Shown here in pieces: positions 9,879-18,026 of a DNA stretch of 64,000 nucleotides. Position 1 is the first letter of the stretch, and the number at the start of each line of letters is the position of its first letter. Location: assembly GCA_024346835.1 (NCBI GenBank), contig AP024866.1, positions 806,001-870,000 of the forward strand, given 5' to 3'. The notes beneath the pieces are model-generated. The model made no database searches. It saw only the letters and a list, made by a program, of their open reading frames with translations, and was not told the DNA's origin. The stretch comes from Vibrio comitans. GTDB taxonomy: Bacteria > Pseudomonadota > Gammaproteobacteria > Enterobacterales > Vibrionaceae. A program made the position numbers and the translations under genes.

Positions 9879-10052
9879 GAATGTTCCTATAAAAATCTGA
9901 GCCTTACTCTAATGTTCATTATATGGGAAGGAGCCAGAACAATAAACCATGTACTTATGATGGTTATTTCTTTTGGTCATAAAACGGAAGGATGTCACGA
10001 ATAGTATGTGATAAATCTTTACAATTTTGTAACTCGTTAAATGCCCAGATAC

Positions 10053-10078
10053 AAAAAAGGGGCACTAGGCCCCTTTTT
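10053..10078 (-). terminator. Terminator of fldA
   Basis: The stem AAAAAGGGGC / GCCCCTTTTT with a 5-base loop lies 17 bp beyond the fldA stop. On the minus strand it ends in a T run. Confidence 0.9.
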
Positions 10079-10094
10079 CAAAGTCGGTATCAGA

Positions 10095-10622
10095 TTAGTC
10101 TTCTAGTTCAGCAAGACACATCTCAGCGTGGATTTGGTTAACCCACTTAGTTACGCGCTCGTCAGTTAATTCAGGCTGACGGTCTTCATCAATGCAAAGG
10201 CCGATGAAGTTGTCATCATCAACAAGTGCTTTTGATGCTTCAAACTCGTAACCTTCTGTTGGCCAGTGACCCATGATGGTGCCACCTTTGCCTTCTACGA
10301 TATCGCGAACGGTACCCATAGCGTCACAGAAGTACTCAGCATAATCTTCTTGGTCACCACAACCAAAGATAGCGACTAGCTTAGTGCTAAAATCGATACC
10401 CTCTAGTTCAGGGAAGAAGTCATCCCAATCACATTGAGCTTCACCGTAGTACCACGTTGGAATACCGATCAGAAGCAGATCGAAGTTATCAATGTCTTCT
10501 TTGCTGCTCTTTGCAATATCTTGAACGTGAACCAGTTTTTTACCTAGTTGCTTTTGAATCATCTTTGCAACAGCTTCTGTGTTACCAGTATCACTGCCGA
10601 AGAAGAGACCTACACTTGCCAT
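10095..10622 (-). CDS. fldA: Flavodoxin
   Basis: This small FMN-binding electron carrier of 175 residues is cytoplasmic. The phosphate loop GSDTGNTEAVA is at residues 9-19. The aromatic FMN-stacking loops (PTWYYGEAQCDWDDF and the GCGDQEDYAEYF region) and the extra loop of long-chain flavodoxins are present. It donates electrons to enzymes such as activated methionine synthase and radical-SAM proteins. The order fldA, small membrane protein, ybfF, then divergent seqA-pgm matches enterobacterial synteny. Confidence 0.96.
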   Translation of the reverse strand: MASVGLFFGSDTGNTEAVAKMIQKQLGKKLVHVQDIAKSSKEDIDNFDLLLIGIPTWYYGEAQCDWDDFFPELEGIDFSTKLVAIFGCGDQEDYAEYFCDAMGTVRDIVEGKGGTIMGHWPTEGYEFEASKALVDDDNFIGLCIDEDRQPELTDERVTKWVNQIHAEMCLAELED

Positions 10623-10677
10623 AGAATCAGTACCTATATTAGATGTAATCGGATGCGTTTATAAAGTGAGCTTAAGG

Positions 10678-10896
10678 TTATATACCTGCTCCTTCCCAAG
10701 AGAGCTGAATCAGTCCCTTGATAACGAAGCCAGCACAACCTAAAAACAACACAAGCCATACGATACGACGGCCAAATGGAGGGACATTACCCTGCTTTAG
10801 AACGTCTTTGATTGCGAGACCGATAAGTAAAAATACGGAGGCAAACAACAAATCAAGCCCAATGGATTCAATCTGATTTATGTAATCGTAGAGCAT
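10678..10896 (-). CDS. DUF2788 family small membrane protein
   Basis: The 72-residue protein has two hydrophobic segments (about 13-30 and 45-63) separated by a basic loop (KDVLKQGNVPPFGRR). The sequence fits the DUF2788 family of short two-helix inner-membrane proteins of gammaproteobacteria; no function is established. It lies between ybfF and fldA on the same strand with gaps of about 55-70 bp, so it may share their transcript. Confidence 0.8.
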   Translation of the reverse strand: MLYDYINQIESIGLDLLFASVFLLIGLAIKDVLKQGNVPPFGRRIVWLVLFLGCAGFVIKGLIQLSWEGAGI

Positions 10897-10966
10897 GGCA
10901 TCCCTTTATGCTTTATCAATCGCGGAACTATATCATAACCTGCTAGGGCCTGTTTACCCTTGACCT

Positions 10967-11737
10967 TTAATTTTGTGCAATAAACTTGCGAATAACACGC
11001 AATACCATATCTGGCTTCTCAGCGTGCAACCAGTGACCCGTATTTGCAATCACATGAGCTTTGGCATTCGGGAACTGGGCCATAATCTCAGGCTGATGTT
11101 CACCTTGAATATAATCCGAATCCGCACCCTTGATAAAGAGGGTGGGTAAAGAGTTCTCTGGTAGGGCAGACCAGGTCATGATCTCAGAATATTGCGATTG
11201 CAGGGCTCGATGGTTAAAGCGCCAATTTAAGGTTTCGCCTTCTTTATATAGAGATTTACTCAAAAATTGCCTCACACCTTCCATCTCGATGTGTTTCGCC
11301 ATTAGGTTCATGGCTTCAGAGCGAAGCTTTGGCTTGTGTTTGGCGACTTCTTGAATACCGGCAAAGACATTACTGTGTCTATCAACATTGTAAGCGACAG
11401 GTGCCATGTCCAACACAATTAACTGTTTGATGTTGATTGGACTGATTGACGCATACTTCATTGCCACTTTACCGCCCATAGAATGGCCGACCACGGTTAA
11501 CTCATTTAGCGCTAATTCATCGATTAACTGGCGAATATCCTCGGCCTGTGCGGTATAAGTGTGTACATCACTGTGCAAAGATTGACCATGATTGCGCAGA
11601 TCTACGCTAATGACTTGGTGATCTTGACTGAGATCGCGGGCGAGGAGGCCTAAATTATCCAAACTTCCAAACAAACCGTGGATCAAAAGTATAGGTTTAC
11701 CATGACCTTGGATCTTATAGTGTAACTGGCTCGACAT
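10967..11737 (-). CDS. ybfF: YbfF-type alpha/beta hydrolase (esterase)
   Basis: The 256-residue alpha/beta hydrolase has HGLFGSLDNLG (oxyanion loop, near the N terminus), the nucleophile elbow GHSMGG (about 88-93) and the catalytic histidine in NTGHWLHAEKP near the C terminus. E. coli YbfF is an acyl-CoA/ester hydrolase of the same size and occupies the same place beside seqA. I set the start at the ATG at 11737, preceded by TTGGAG. The in-frame TTG nine bases upstream would place the initiator inside that ribosome binding site. The physiological substrate is unknown. Confidence 0.9.
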   Translation of the reverse strand: MSSQLHYKIQGHGKPILLIHGLFGSLDNLGLLARDLSQDHQVISVDLRNHGQSLHSDVHTYTAQAEDIRQLIDELALNELTVVGHSMGGKVAMKYASISPINIKQLIVLDMAPVAYNVDRHSNVFAGIQEVAKHKPKLRSEAMNLMAKHIEMEGVRQFLSKSLYKEGETLNWRFNHRALQSQYSEIMTWSALPENSLPTLFIKGADSDYIQGEHQPEIMAQFPNAKAHVIANTGHWLHAEKPDMVLRVIRKFIAQN

Positions 11738-11829
11738 TTTCTCCAATTCCCTTTTGCTTTCCGTAGAGACTTACTCAATAACTGGGTATAATCTGGCGCA
11801 GTTTAAACTAATAAGATTGTGAAAAGCGA

Positions 11830-12390
11830 ATGAAAACCATCGAAGTTGACGAAGAACTGTATAGATTTATCGCGAGCCGTACCCAACGCATTGGAGAGAG
11901 TGCATCCGATATTCTACGACGTTTACTAGATGTGGATGGTATAGCCAAGCTAGAAGCAGAGTCTGTTGAGGCAAAGCCAGAAACAGATATTGAGCCTACA
12001 GGCGCGGCAACACCTATCATCGTAGGTAAACCGTCGCAATCGATTGACCCTATCAAGCAGATTCGCAGTGAACTGATCTCTGATGAATTTGCCGCTTTAG
12101 ACAAAGCGATTGATAGATTTATGTTTGTATTATCTGCACTTCATAGAATTGATAAAGATGGATTCGCTGAAGCGACTCAAGTTAAGGGTCGCAAACGCGT
12201 TTACTTCGCAGATAATGAAGCAGTGCTCTTGGCAAGTGGCACCACGACCAAACCAAGAGCCATTCCTGGGTCACCTTTTTGGGTGATCACCAATAACAAC
12301 ACCAGCCGTAAACGTCAGATGGTTGATCAGTTGATGGTGAGAATGTCATTCCCCGCCGAGTTAATAGAGCGAGTGACTCGCTCAATTTAA
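11830..12390 (+). CDS. seqA: SeqA, negative modulator of replication initiation
   Basis: SeqA binds hemimethylated GATC sites, sequesters oriC and limits re-initiation. The 186-residue protein has the N-terminal oligomerisation segment (KTIEVDEELYRFIASRT, IGESASDILRRLL, 1-35), a variable linker, and the C-terminal DNA-binding domain (about 70-186, with TTKPRAIPGSPFWVITNNNTS). It is divergent from ybfF and followed after 84 bp by pgm, the arrangement known in enterobacteria. Its presence implies Dam methylation in this organism. Confidence 0.96.
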   Translation: MKTIEVDEELYRFIASRTQRIGESASDILRRLLDVDGIAKLEAESVEAKPETDIEPTGAATPIIVGKPSQSIDPIKQIRSELISDEFAALDKAIDRFMFVLSALHRIDKDGFAEATQVKGRKRVYFADNEAVLLASGTTTKPRAIPGSPFWVITNNNTSRKRQMVDQLMVRMSFPAELIERVTRSI

Positions 12391-12400
12391 TCCCAAGGAA

Positions 12401-12442
12401 TTATGCCTGCAAAGAACTTCCCCCTTTTTGCGGGCATTTTAA
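12401..12442 (+). terminator. Terminator-like hairpin between seqA and pgm
   Basis: The stem ATGCCTGCAAA / TTTGCGGGCAT (one wobble) with a C-rich loop is followed by TTTTAAT. It probably partly separates seqA from pgm. Confidence 0.65.
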
Positions 12443-12474
12443 TATTTGAAGAACTATAAAAAAGGAATACAACA

Positions 12475-14121
12475 ATGGCTATGCATCCTCGCGCCGGGCA
12501 AAAGGCCCAGCAAGAAGATTTACACAACATCCCTCAGTTGGTAGCTAACTATTACCTACTTCAGCCTGAAGCAGGCAATGCGGATCAGAAGGTAGCATTT
12601 GGTACCTCTGGACACCGTGGTAGCGCTGATAAGACTACGTTCAACGAAAACCACATTCTCGCTATCGCTCAAGCAGTAGCTGAAGTTCGCGCAAGCAACG
12701 GTGTGACTGGTCCTCTATTTGTGGGTAAAGATACTCACGCGCTTTCAGAGCCAGCATTTGCAACGGTTGTCGACGTGTTGGTGGCAAACGGTGTTCAAGT
12801 TATTTGTCAAGAAGACGAAGGCTACACACCAACTCCGGGTATCTCTCACGCAATCCTTACCTACAACTTGGTTAATGATGCAAAAGCAGATGGCATTGTA
12901 ATTACTCCGTCGCATAACCCACCACAAGATGGCGGCATCAAGTACAACCCAGTTCACGGTGGTCCTGCTGAGGGCGAGCTAACTCAAGCTATCGAAGATC
13001 GCGCAAACGAGATCATCGCAGCAGGTTTGGTTGATGTAAAACGTGTAGGCATTGCCGCTGCAAAAGCGAGCGAGCTATTCCTTGAGAAAGATTTGGTTGC
13101 TCCTTACGTTGCTGATCTAGTAAACGTTGTTGATATGGAAGCAATCCAAAAAGCAAATCTTAAAATTGGTGTTGATCCACTAGGTGGTTCTGGCATCGAT
13201 TACTGGCGCCAAATCCAGAAGGCTTACAACCTAGACCTAACTCTAGTGAGTGAAGCTGTCGATCCTAGCTTCCAGTTTATGTCTTTGGATAAAGACGGCG
13301 TGGTTCGTATGGACTGTTCTTCTCCTTATGCAATGGCTGGTCTGCTAGCACTAAAAGACGACTATGAACTGGCATTTGGTAACGACCCAGATTACGACCG
13401 TCACGGCATTGTGACTCCAGCTGGTCTAATGAACCCTAACCACTTCTTAGCGGTATGTATCGATTACTTATATCGTCACCGTGAAGGCTGGGGCGCAGAG
13501 GTAGCGGTTGGTAAAACGCTAGTATCAAGTGCAATCATCGACCGCGTTGTTGCTGACCTTGGTCGTGAACTATGTGAAGTGCCTGTTGGCTTTAAATGGT
13601 TTGTAGATGGCTTATACGAAGGCAAGTTTGGCTTTGGTGGTGAGGAGAGCGCGGGCGCTTCATTCTTGCGTAAAGACGGCACACCTTGGGCGACTGACAA
13701 AGATGGCATCATCCTATGTCTACTTGCAGCAGAGATTACAGCGGTAACTGGCAAGAACCCACAGCAATACTATAACGAATTAGCGGCTAAGCATGGCGAG
13801 TCTAGCTACAACCGTATTCAAGCAGTTGCTAACGGCCCTCAGAAAGACGTGCTTAAAAAACTATCTGCGGAAATGGTATCTGCAGATACACTAGCAGGTG
13901 ACGCAATCACAGCTCGTTTGACTCACGCTCCAGGCAATGGCGCGGCAATTGGTGGTCTTAAAGTGACAACAGCTAACGGCTGGTTCGCAGCGCGTCCATC
14001 AGGCACTGAAGAAATCTACAAGATTTACTGTGAAAGCTTCAAGGGTGCAGAGCACCTGAAGCTAATTGAAACTGAAGCACAAGAGATTGTGAACCAAGTA
14101 TTCAAGGCAGCAGGTTTATAA
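12475..14121 (+). CDS. pgm: Phosphoglucomutase (alpha-D-glucose phosphate-specific)
   Basis: The enzyme interconverts glucose-1-phosphate and glucose-6-phosphate. The 548-residue length is standard. The phosphoserine loop TPSHNPP puts the catalytic serine at 146, the metal loop is DPDYDRHG, the sugar loop is GEESAG, and the phosphate-binding loop [12 protein letters not shown] lies near the C terminus. The start has GGA upstream (AAAAAGGAATACAACA). It follows seqA, as in related genomes. The C-terminal order of the domains is complete, with no sign of truncation. Confidence 0.97.
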   Translation: MAMHPRAGQKAQQEDLHNIPQLVANYYLLQPEAGNADQKVAFGTSGHRGSADKTTFNENHILAIAQAVAEVRASNGVTGPLFVGKDTHALSEPAFATVVDVLVANGVQVICQEDEGYTPTPGISHAILTYNLVNDAKADGIVITPSHNPPQDGGIKYNPVHGGPAEGELTQAIEDRANEIIAAGLVDVKRVGIAAAKASELFLEKDLVAPYVADLVNVVDMEAIQKANLKIGVDPLGGSGIDYWRQIQKAYNLDLTLVSEAVDPSFQFMSLDKDGVVRMDCSSPYAMAGLLALKDDYELAFGNDPDYDRHGIVTPAGLMNPNHFLAVCIDYLYRHREGWGAEVAVGKTLVSSAIIDRVVADLGRELCEVPVGFKWFVDGLYEGKFGFGGEESAGASFLRKDGTPWATDKDGIILCLLAAEITAVTGKNPQQYYNELAAKHGESSYNRIQAVANGPQKDVLKKLSAEMVSADTLAGDAITARLTHAPGNGAAIGGLKVTTANGWFAARPSGTEEIYKIYCESFKGAEHLKLIETEAQEIVNQVFKAAGL

Positions 14122-14157
14122 TTTAAGCCTCACAGCTTAGTTTAAACTTGAAGAAAT

Positions 14158-14195
14158 AAATCCCCATTGTGTTGGTACGCAGTGGGGATTTTTTA
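14158..14195 (+). terminator. Terminator of pgm
   Basis: The stem AATCCCCAnTG / CAGTGGGGATT is followed by TTTTTT, 37 bp beyond the pgm stop. Confidence 0.85.
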
Positions 14196-14222
14196 TGGAA
14201 CAAAAACAGCGATAGGTTGCTT

Positions 14223-14384
14223 ATACCAATCACACTAAGTAAGTGATCAGAAATAGCGCGGGGAAAACCCTCGAGAACAAGGCAGAATTTTTCGATAAGT
14301 AGCTATTCTACAATCAAAAATTCTAACGCCGTTATCGAGCATTTTAACAAGCTAGAATGACCAGTTATTTGGTACGATTGGTAT
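14223..14384 (+). repeat. MITE-like element, copy A
   Basis: The 162-bp segment is bounded by the inverted ends ATACCAATC and GATTGGTAT. It shares a core of about 45 bp (from GATAAGTAG through TTCTAACGCCGTTATCGAG) almost unchanged with copy B at 15554-15703, which is in opposite orientation. It encodes nothing. The structure fits a non-autonomous inverted-repeat element. Confidence 0.8.
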
Positions 14385-14489
14385 TTATACGGGCTTATTC
14401 TTCTGCTTTCTCTGAACAAAGGTGACGAGCAAGATTGGTACACAGAGCATAAGCAAAAAAACAGAGATGGCTTCAATCAGTACGGTCAT
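14385..14489 (-). CDS. 34-residue single-pass membrane protein (unrecognised)
   Basis: A short frame encodes MTVLIEAISVF, then a hydrophobic stretch of about 22 residues (LLMLCVPILLVTFV), and a strongly basic tail (QRKQKNKPV). The ATG at 14489 is preceded by AGGAG at a spacing of 6, an excellent ribosome binding site. The tail should lie in the cytoplasm by the positive-inside rule. Its stop codon directly abuts the inverted end of repeat copy A. It lies about 225 bp downstream of the DUF1853 gene on the same strand. I cannot assign a family; it resembles the many small helical membrane proteins that tune larger complexes. Confidence 0.6.
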   Translation of the reverse strand: MTVLIEAISVFLLMLCVPILLVTFVQRKQKNKPV

Positions 14490-14715
14490 GGGTACTCCTA
14501 GATGAACCGGGCAATTTTCAAGAGTTTCTTCAACAGTTTCAAGAACAGCGAGACTGTATGCCTATGCTGATTTTGATTCAATATGAGCCCGTGCGCTTAT
14601 GCTGTGTATTTTTATCAATGAGTTCCGTTTTAATATTTAACTTGTTGTATTAAAACGACTTATTTCTGTTCATCTCTTGCTGTGTTGAATATGGAATCAC
14701 TGTTTCTGGATTTGA

Positions 14716-15492
14716 CTAAATATTATTTGGCCAATCATCAGGAACAATAAACCAGAAGCGACCTGACTCGCCTTGGCAATGTAAAATCTTGCCTTGAATA
14801 CATTCTAATAATGGCGAGTGATGAGTTCTACCAATGGCCCACAGTGGCTTATCTAAGCGATACAACTTTTCCTCTATTAAACTAGCCTGGCTTTGATGAC
14901 ACCAATAGCCAGCAATTTGAGCGCTGTTTATCCTTTTATCTTCGCAATGTGTCGGCACAACTTGGTTCTCAAATGGGTTGATGTATAAACGTCCTTGCAT
15001 TAACAGGTGCTGAGACAGGTTTTTCCATTGTGGAAACTGGCGGATAAAAACGTCTGACTGTGTATGCTGAAGCTGTCTTTCCAACATGTGTTTAAGCTTT
15101 TTATCAAGCCTGTCTATGGCATTTGGCCCATACCATTTATCCCCATGCAACAGATAAAACTTAATGGCAACTTCCCAATGCTCAGCTCGATCGTGCTGGT
15201 GGTTGTGCAGAATAAAATCCAGCTCGCCAATGGTTCTTCCATTATCACTGAGCTGCAGCTCCGTGGTGGTGATGGAAAGGGAGGGGTGGTGCATAAACAG
15301 TTGCTCGCATAAATACTGATAGATAAACCCAAGCCGGGGGTTACCTGTGTAGGTTTGCATTTGTTCAGAGCTAAGAGTTTGAAAAGGAAGCTGCTCTACA
15401 ATAATCTCATCGCCATGCAGTAGTGGCGGTGTTGTCGCTATCCAATCAGCGAATTGAGATAAAGTAGAGACATCAACATAGGTATTTGGCAT
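14716..15492 (-). CDS. DUF1853 family protein
   Basis: The 258-residue cytoplasmic protein matches DUF1853 by its landmarks: PRLGFIYQYLCEQLF, the acidic stretch IGELDFILHN, and HWEVAIKFYLL. The E-x-D / E-V-x-x-K arrangement (GELDFI ... WEVAIKF) resembles a PD-(D/E)XK nuclease fold, so a nuclease-related core is possible; this is inference. No signal peptide. The gene is bracketed by two inverted copies of a MITE-like repeat and has no close operon partner. Confidence 0.75.
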   Translation of the reverse strand: MPNTYVDVSTLSQFADWIATTPPLLHGDEIIVEQLPFQTLSSEQMQTYTGNPRLGFIYQYLCEQLFMHHPSLSITTTELQLSDNGRTIGELDFILHNHQHDRAEHWEVAIKFYLLHGDKWYGPNAIDRLDKKLKHMLERQLQHTQSDVFIRQFPQWKNLSQHLLMQGRLYINPFENQVVPTHCEDKRINSAQIAGYWCHQSQASLIEEKLYRLDKPLWAIGRTHHSPLLECIQGKILHCQGESGRFWFIVPDDWPNNI

Positions 15493-15553
15493 TGGTTAAC
15501 GGCCCTTATCAGGTAGACGAGCAGACATTTGTTTGTTTAACTTGCTACATATG

Positions 15554-15703
15554 ATACCAATCGTAGTCAATAGCGGGTCATCCTAACTGGTTAAAGCACT
15601 CGATAACGGCGTTAGAATTTTTGATTGTAGAATAACTACTTATCAAAAAATCATCTTTGTTATCCAGTACTATTTTTGAACACCTACTTACTGTGATTGG
15701 TAC
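15554..15703 (-). repeat. MITE-like element, copy B (inverted relative to copy A)
   Basis: The 150-bp segment starts with ATACCAATC and ends with GATTGGTAC. Its reverse complement aligns with copy A, with the central 45 bp nearly identical and one deletion of about 12 bp. It ends about 30 bp before the nif3-family start, so it supplies part of that gene's upstream region. Confidence 0.8.
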
Positions 15704-15734
15704 AAGACATATTTTCAATTATTTTGGAAGCAAA

Positions 15735-16493
15735 ATGGATAATTTACAGCTGCAACGCATTCTTAATGACAAACTCTCTCCTGAACTTATCAAAGATTAC
15801 GCGCCTAATGGACTTCAAATCGAAGGAAGCAAAACCATTAGAAAAATTGTTACCGGAGTGACCGCTTCTCAAGGGCTTATCGATAAGGCTATCGAGTTAG
15901 GTGCCGATGCTATTCTTGTTCATCATGGTTATTTCTGGAAGGGGGAGCCGGAGCCGATAGTGGGAATGAAAGGTCGCCGTATTCGCTCATTGATTAAGAA
16001 CGACATCAATCTGTATGGCTACCATTTGCCATTAGATATTCATCCAGAGTTGGGTAATAACGCGCGTCTAGCACAATTGTTGGACATTGAGGTTGAAGGT
16101 GGTCTCGAAGGGCATGCTCAATCTGTAGCTATGTATGGGCGCTTGAAGCAAGCGGTAAACGGCGTAGAATTTGCCAAACGTATCGACAAAGCGCTAGAGA
16201 GAGAGCCGTTACATATCGCCCCCGAGAATGCTGATAAACTGATAGAAACGGTTGGCTGGTGCACTGGTGGCGGTCAGGATTACATTCAGTTAGCTGCAGA
16301 CAAAGGCTTGGATGCCTTTATTTCCGGAGAGATCTCAGAGCGCACCACCTTCGTGGCTCGTGAGCAAGATATTCACTATTTTTCAGCGGGTCATCATGCT
16401 ACAGAGCGTTATGGTATTAAGGCGCTAGGTGAATGGCTAGCCAAGGAACACGGGCTAGACGTAACTTTTGTGGATATCAATAATCCTGTTTAA
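15735..16493 (+). CDS. ybgI: Nif3/YbgI family dinuclear metal centre protein
   Basis: The 252-residue protein matches the YbgI length (about 247). Metal ligands are visible in LVHHGYFWKG (about 65-74), HLPLDIHPELGN, ISGEISERT and the C-terminal SAGHHATERYG. Members form toroidal hexamers with a two-metal site; a role as a GTP cyclohydrolase-like or hydrolytic enzyme has been proposed but is not settled. I chose the ATG at 15735 with GGAAG five bases upstream. An in-frame ATG at 15657 would add 26 residues translated from repeat copy B. Confidence 0.9.
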   Translation: MDNLQLQRILNDKLSPELIKDYAPNGLQIEGSKTIRKIVTGVTASQGLIDKAIELGADAILVHHGYFWKGEPEPIVGMKGRRIRSLIKNDINLYGYHLPLDIHPELGNNARLAQLLDIEVEGGLEGHAQSVAMYGRLKQAVNGVEFAKRIDKALEREPLHIAPENADKLIETVGWCTGGGQDYIQLAADKGLDAFISGEISERTTFVAREQDIHYFSAGHHATERYGIKALGEWLAKEHGLDVTFVDINNPV

Positions 16494-16506
16494 CAATAAA
16501 GGGTAC

Positions 16507-16533
16507 CCCTAGGCGTAACCAATCAACCTAGGG
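16507..16533. terminator. Hairpin between the convergent ybgI and lacI-family genes
   Basis: CCCTAGG and CCTAGGG form a perfect 7-bp stem around a 13-base loop. There is no T run, so termination is likely but not certain. Confidence 0.4.
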
Positions 16534-16542
16534 CTGCCTACT

Positions 16543-17541
16543 TTAACTGAGCTTGCAGACTGAATCTCGTTCAACCAACTCAGGTACGAGGCTATTGGAC
16601 GGAGAATACTTACGGTTTTCTATCCGCGCTAGTAAGGCTTTCGCAGCAACTTCACCGATTCGATGTACAGGGTAATCAATCGTTGTCAGTCTTGGTCTCA
16701 CGTGCTGGCTATGGCTATCGTTATCAAAGCCGATGACGGACAATTCTTTGCCAATAGTAATGCCTCGCTCCGCACAGACGTCGTAAACAGCAAGTGCAAT
16801 ATTATCGTTCTGACAGAAGACTGCAGTGATTTGTGGTGCACGATCAAGTAAGCGCCTCACTGCATCGTGGTTCCCCTGATGGTCAAATCGTCCTTCTATC
16901 ACATACATTGGATTGTAAGGAAGTCCAGCAACGCCGAGCGCGTTTCGATATCCTTGCAAGCGATCTCTACTATCGACTTTGCTCATTTGTCCGCTGATAC
17001 AGGCAATTTCAGTATGACCATTCTCTATCAAGAACTGAGTGGCAATCATTCCGCCCTGCTCGTTATTGATATAAATACAGCTTTCTGCAATTTCAGGAAC
17101 TAATCGATTAACGATCATAGTATTAGGATGACGTAACAGCAGGCTAATTAAGGTGTCATCAGAGAGTTTGTCTGAATGAAGAACTAATCCATCTACCTGT
17201 TTGGCTAGGAGGAACTCAATAGAGTCTTGCTCTTTTTTTAGAGATTCTTGGCCACTGGTTACGATCAAGTGCATGTTTTTTTCTCGTACCTGCTCTTCAA
17301 CGTGATGCATTAATGGACCGTAAAAGGGGCTATCGAATGAACCCACAAGCATGCCAATACTATTCGTTTTGTTGGATGCGAGGGCTTGTGCAGATGCATT
17401 TGGTTGAAAATTTAACATTTCCATCGCTTCGAAAACTCTACGTTTGTTTTCCTCTTTGACATAAGCATGCCCGTTCAGCACCCGTGAAACGGTGGCTGTG
17501 GAGACTTTTGCCAGTTCAGAAACTTCTTTGATTGTAGCCAA
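16543..17541 (-). CDS. LacI-family regulator of the beta-glucan locus
   Basis: The 332-residue protein has the LacI headpiece at 1-25 (TIKEVSELAKVSTATVSRVLNG), the hinge helix near 50-58, and a periplasmic-binding-protein-like effector domain with the usual SVIGFDN and LTTIDYP motifs. The start is a TTG with AAAGGA upstream. It is divergent from the surface glycan-binding lipoprotein gene; the space between holds three matching palindromes with the central CG of LacI/GalR operators. By position it should repress the glucanase and porin genes and respond to a laminarin-derived sugar. The effector is inference. Confidence 0.88.
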   Translation of the reverse strand: MATIKEVSELAKVSTATVSRVLNGHAYVKEENKRRVFEAMEMLNFQPNASAQALASNKTNSIGMLVGSFDSPFYGPLMHHVEEQVREKNMHLIVTSGQESLKKEQDSIEFLLAKQVDGLVLHSDKLSDDTLISLLLRHPNTMIVNRLVPEIAESCIYINNEQGGMIATQFLIENGHTEIACISGQMSKVDSRDRLQGYRNALGVAGLPYNPMYVIEGRFDHQGNHDAVRRLLDRAPQITAVFCQNDNIALAVYDVCAERGITIGKELSVIGFDNDSHSQHVRPRLTTIDYPVHRIGEVAAKALLARIENRKYSPSNSLVPELVERDSVCKLS

Positions 17542-17694
17542 CTGTCTTTCCTTTTACGTTACAAACGATGAATTCGCCCAGATATTGAGTGAAATACAGG
17601 TTACTCGGTCTGTATTTTAACTCTCATAGTGATCCGATGCACTCTGTGAACGGTGATCTCTGACCTGTTTTCTAATAATTCAGTCACACTTGCA

Positions 17695-17708
17695 TGTAAC
17701 CGCTTACA
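17695..17708. promoter_or_regulatory. LacI-type operator 1
   Basis: TGTAACCGCTTACA, a palindrome at all but the third position from each centre. It is about 154 bp upstream of the regulator start and may mediate autoregulation. Confidence 0.75.
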
Positions 17709-17845
17709 ATAAAAATATACACCTAAAGTACTATATCGTGAAGTTAATTGAGCAAATTATTATTAAGCCATTGTTTTTATTTGATTTAAAATTAAGCGCT
17801 CGAGCTATTGTTATTTGTTTGTTGAGTTTTGATTAAAAATTATTT

Positions 17846-17859
17846 TGTAACCGCTTACA
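17846..17859. promoter_or_regulatory. LacI-type operator 2
   Basis: A second exact TGTAACCGCTTACA, three bases from a CRP-like site. Confidence 0.8.
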
Positions 17860-17861
17860 TT

Positions 17862-17877
17862 TTTGAGGAAGATCACA
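17862..17877. promoter_or_regulatory. CRP-like site of the glucan-locus promoter
   Basis: TTTGA-N6-TCACA matches 9 of 10 conserved CRP positions. A TACAGT hexamer at 17899-17904 could be a -10 element; transcription from about 17911 would centre the site near -41.5, a class II position. Confidence 0.6.
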
Positions 17878-17974
17878 AACTCTTTGAATATATCGTTCTA
17901 CAGTAAATAAACGAAAAGAACGGCAAGGATTGGTTGAAGACGATCCTGATATAGCGAGACAGAAAACATATTGA

Positions 17975-17988
17975 AGTAAGCGTTTACA
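17975..17988. promoter_or_regulatory. LacI-type operator 3
   Basis: AGTAAGCGTTTACA, one change per arm from the consensus. It lies 38 bp before the lipoprotein start and probably within the transcribed leader. Confidence 0.65.
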
Positions 17989-18026
17989 TTTTGAAGAGAC
18001 AGGGTCTCACAACAGGGATATGAATA

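Noticed and set aside
15657..15734. N-terminal extension of the YbgI-like protein
   Set aside because: The sequence comes from the MITE-like repeat copy B; the ATG at 15735 has GGAAG and gives the family length.
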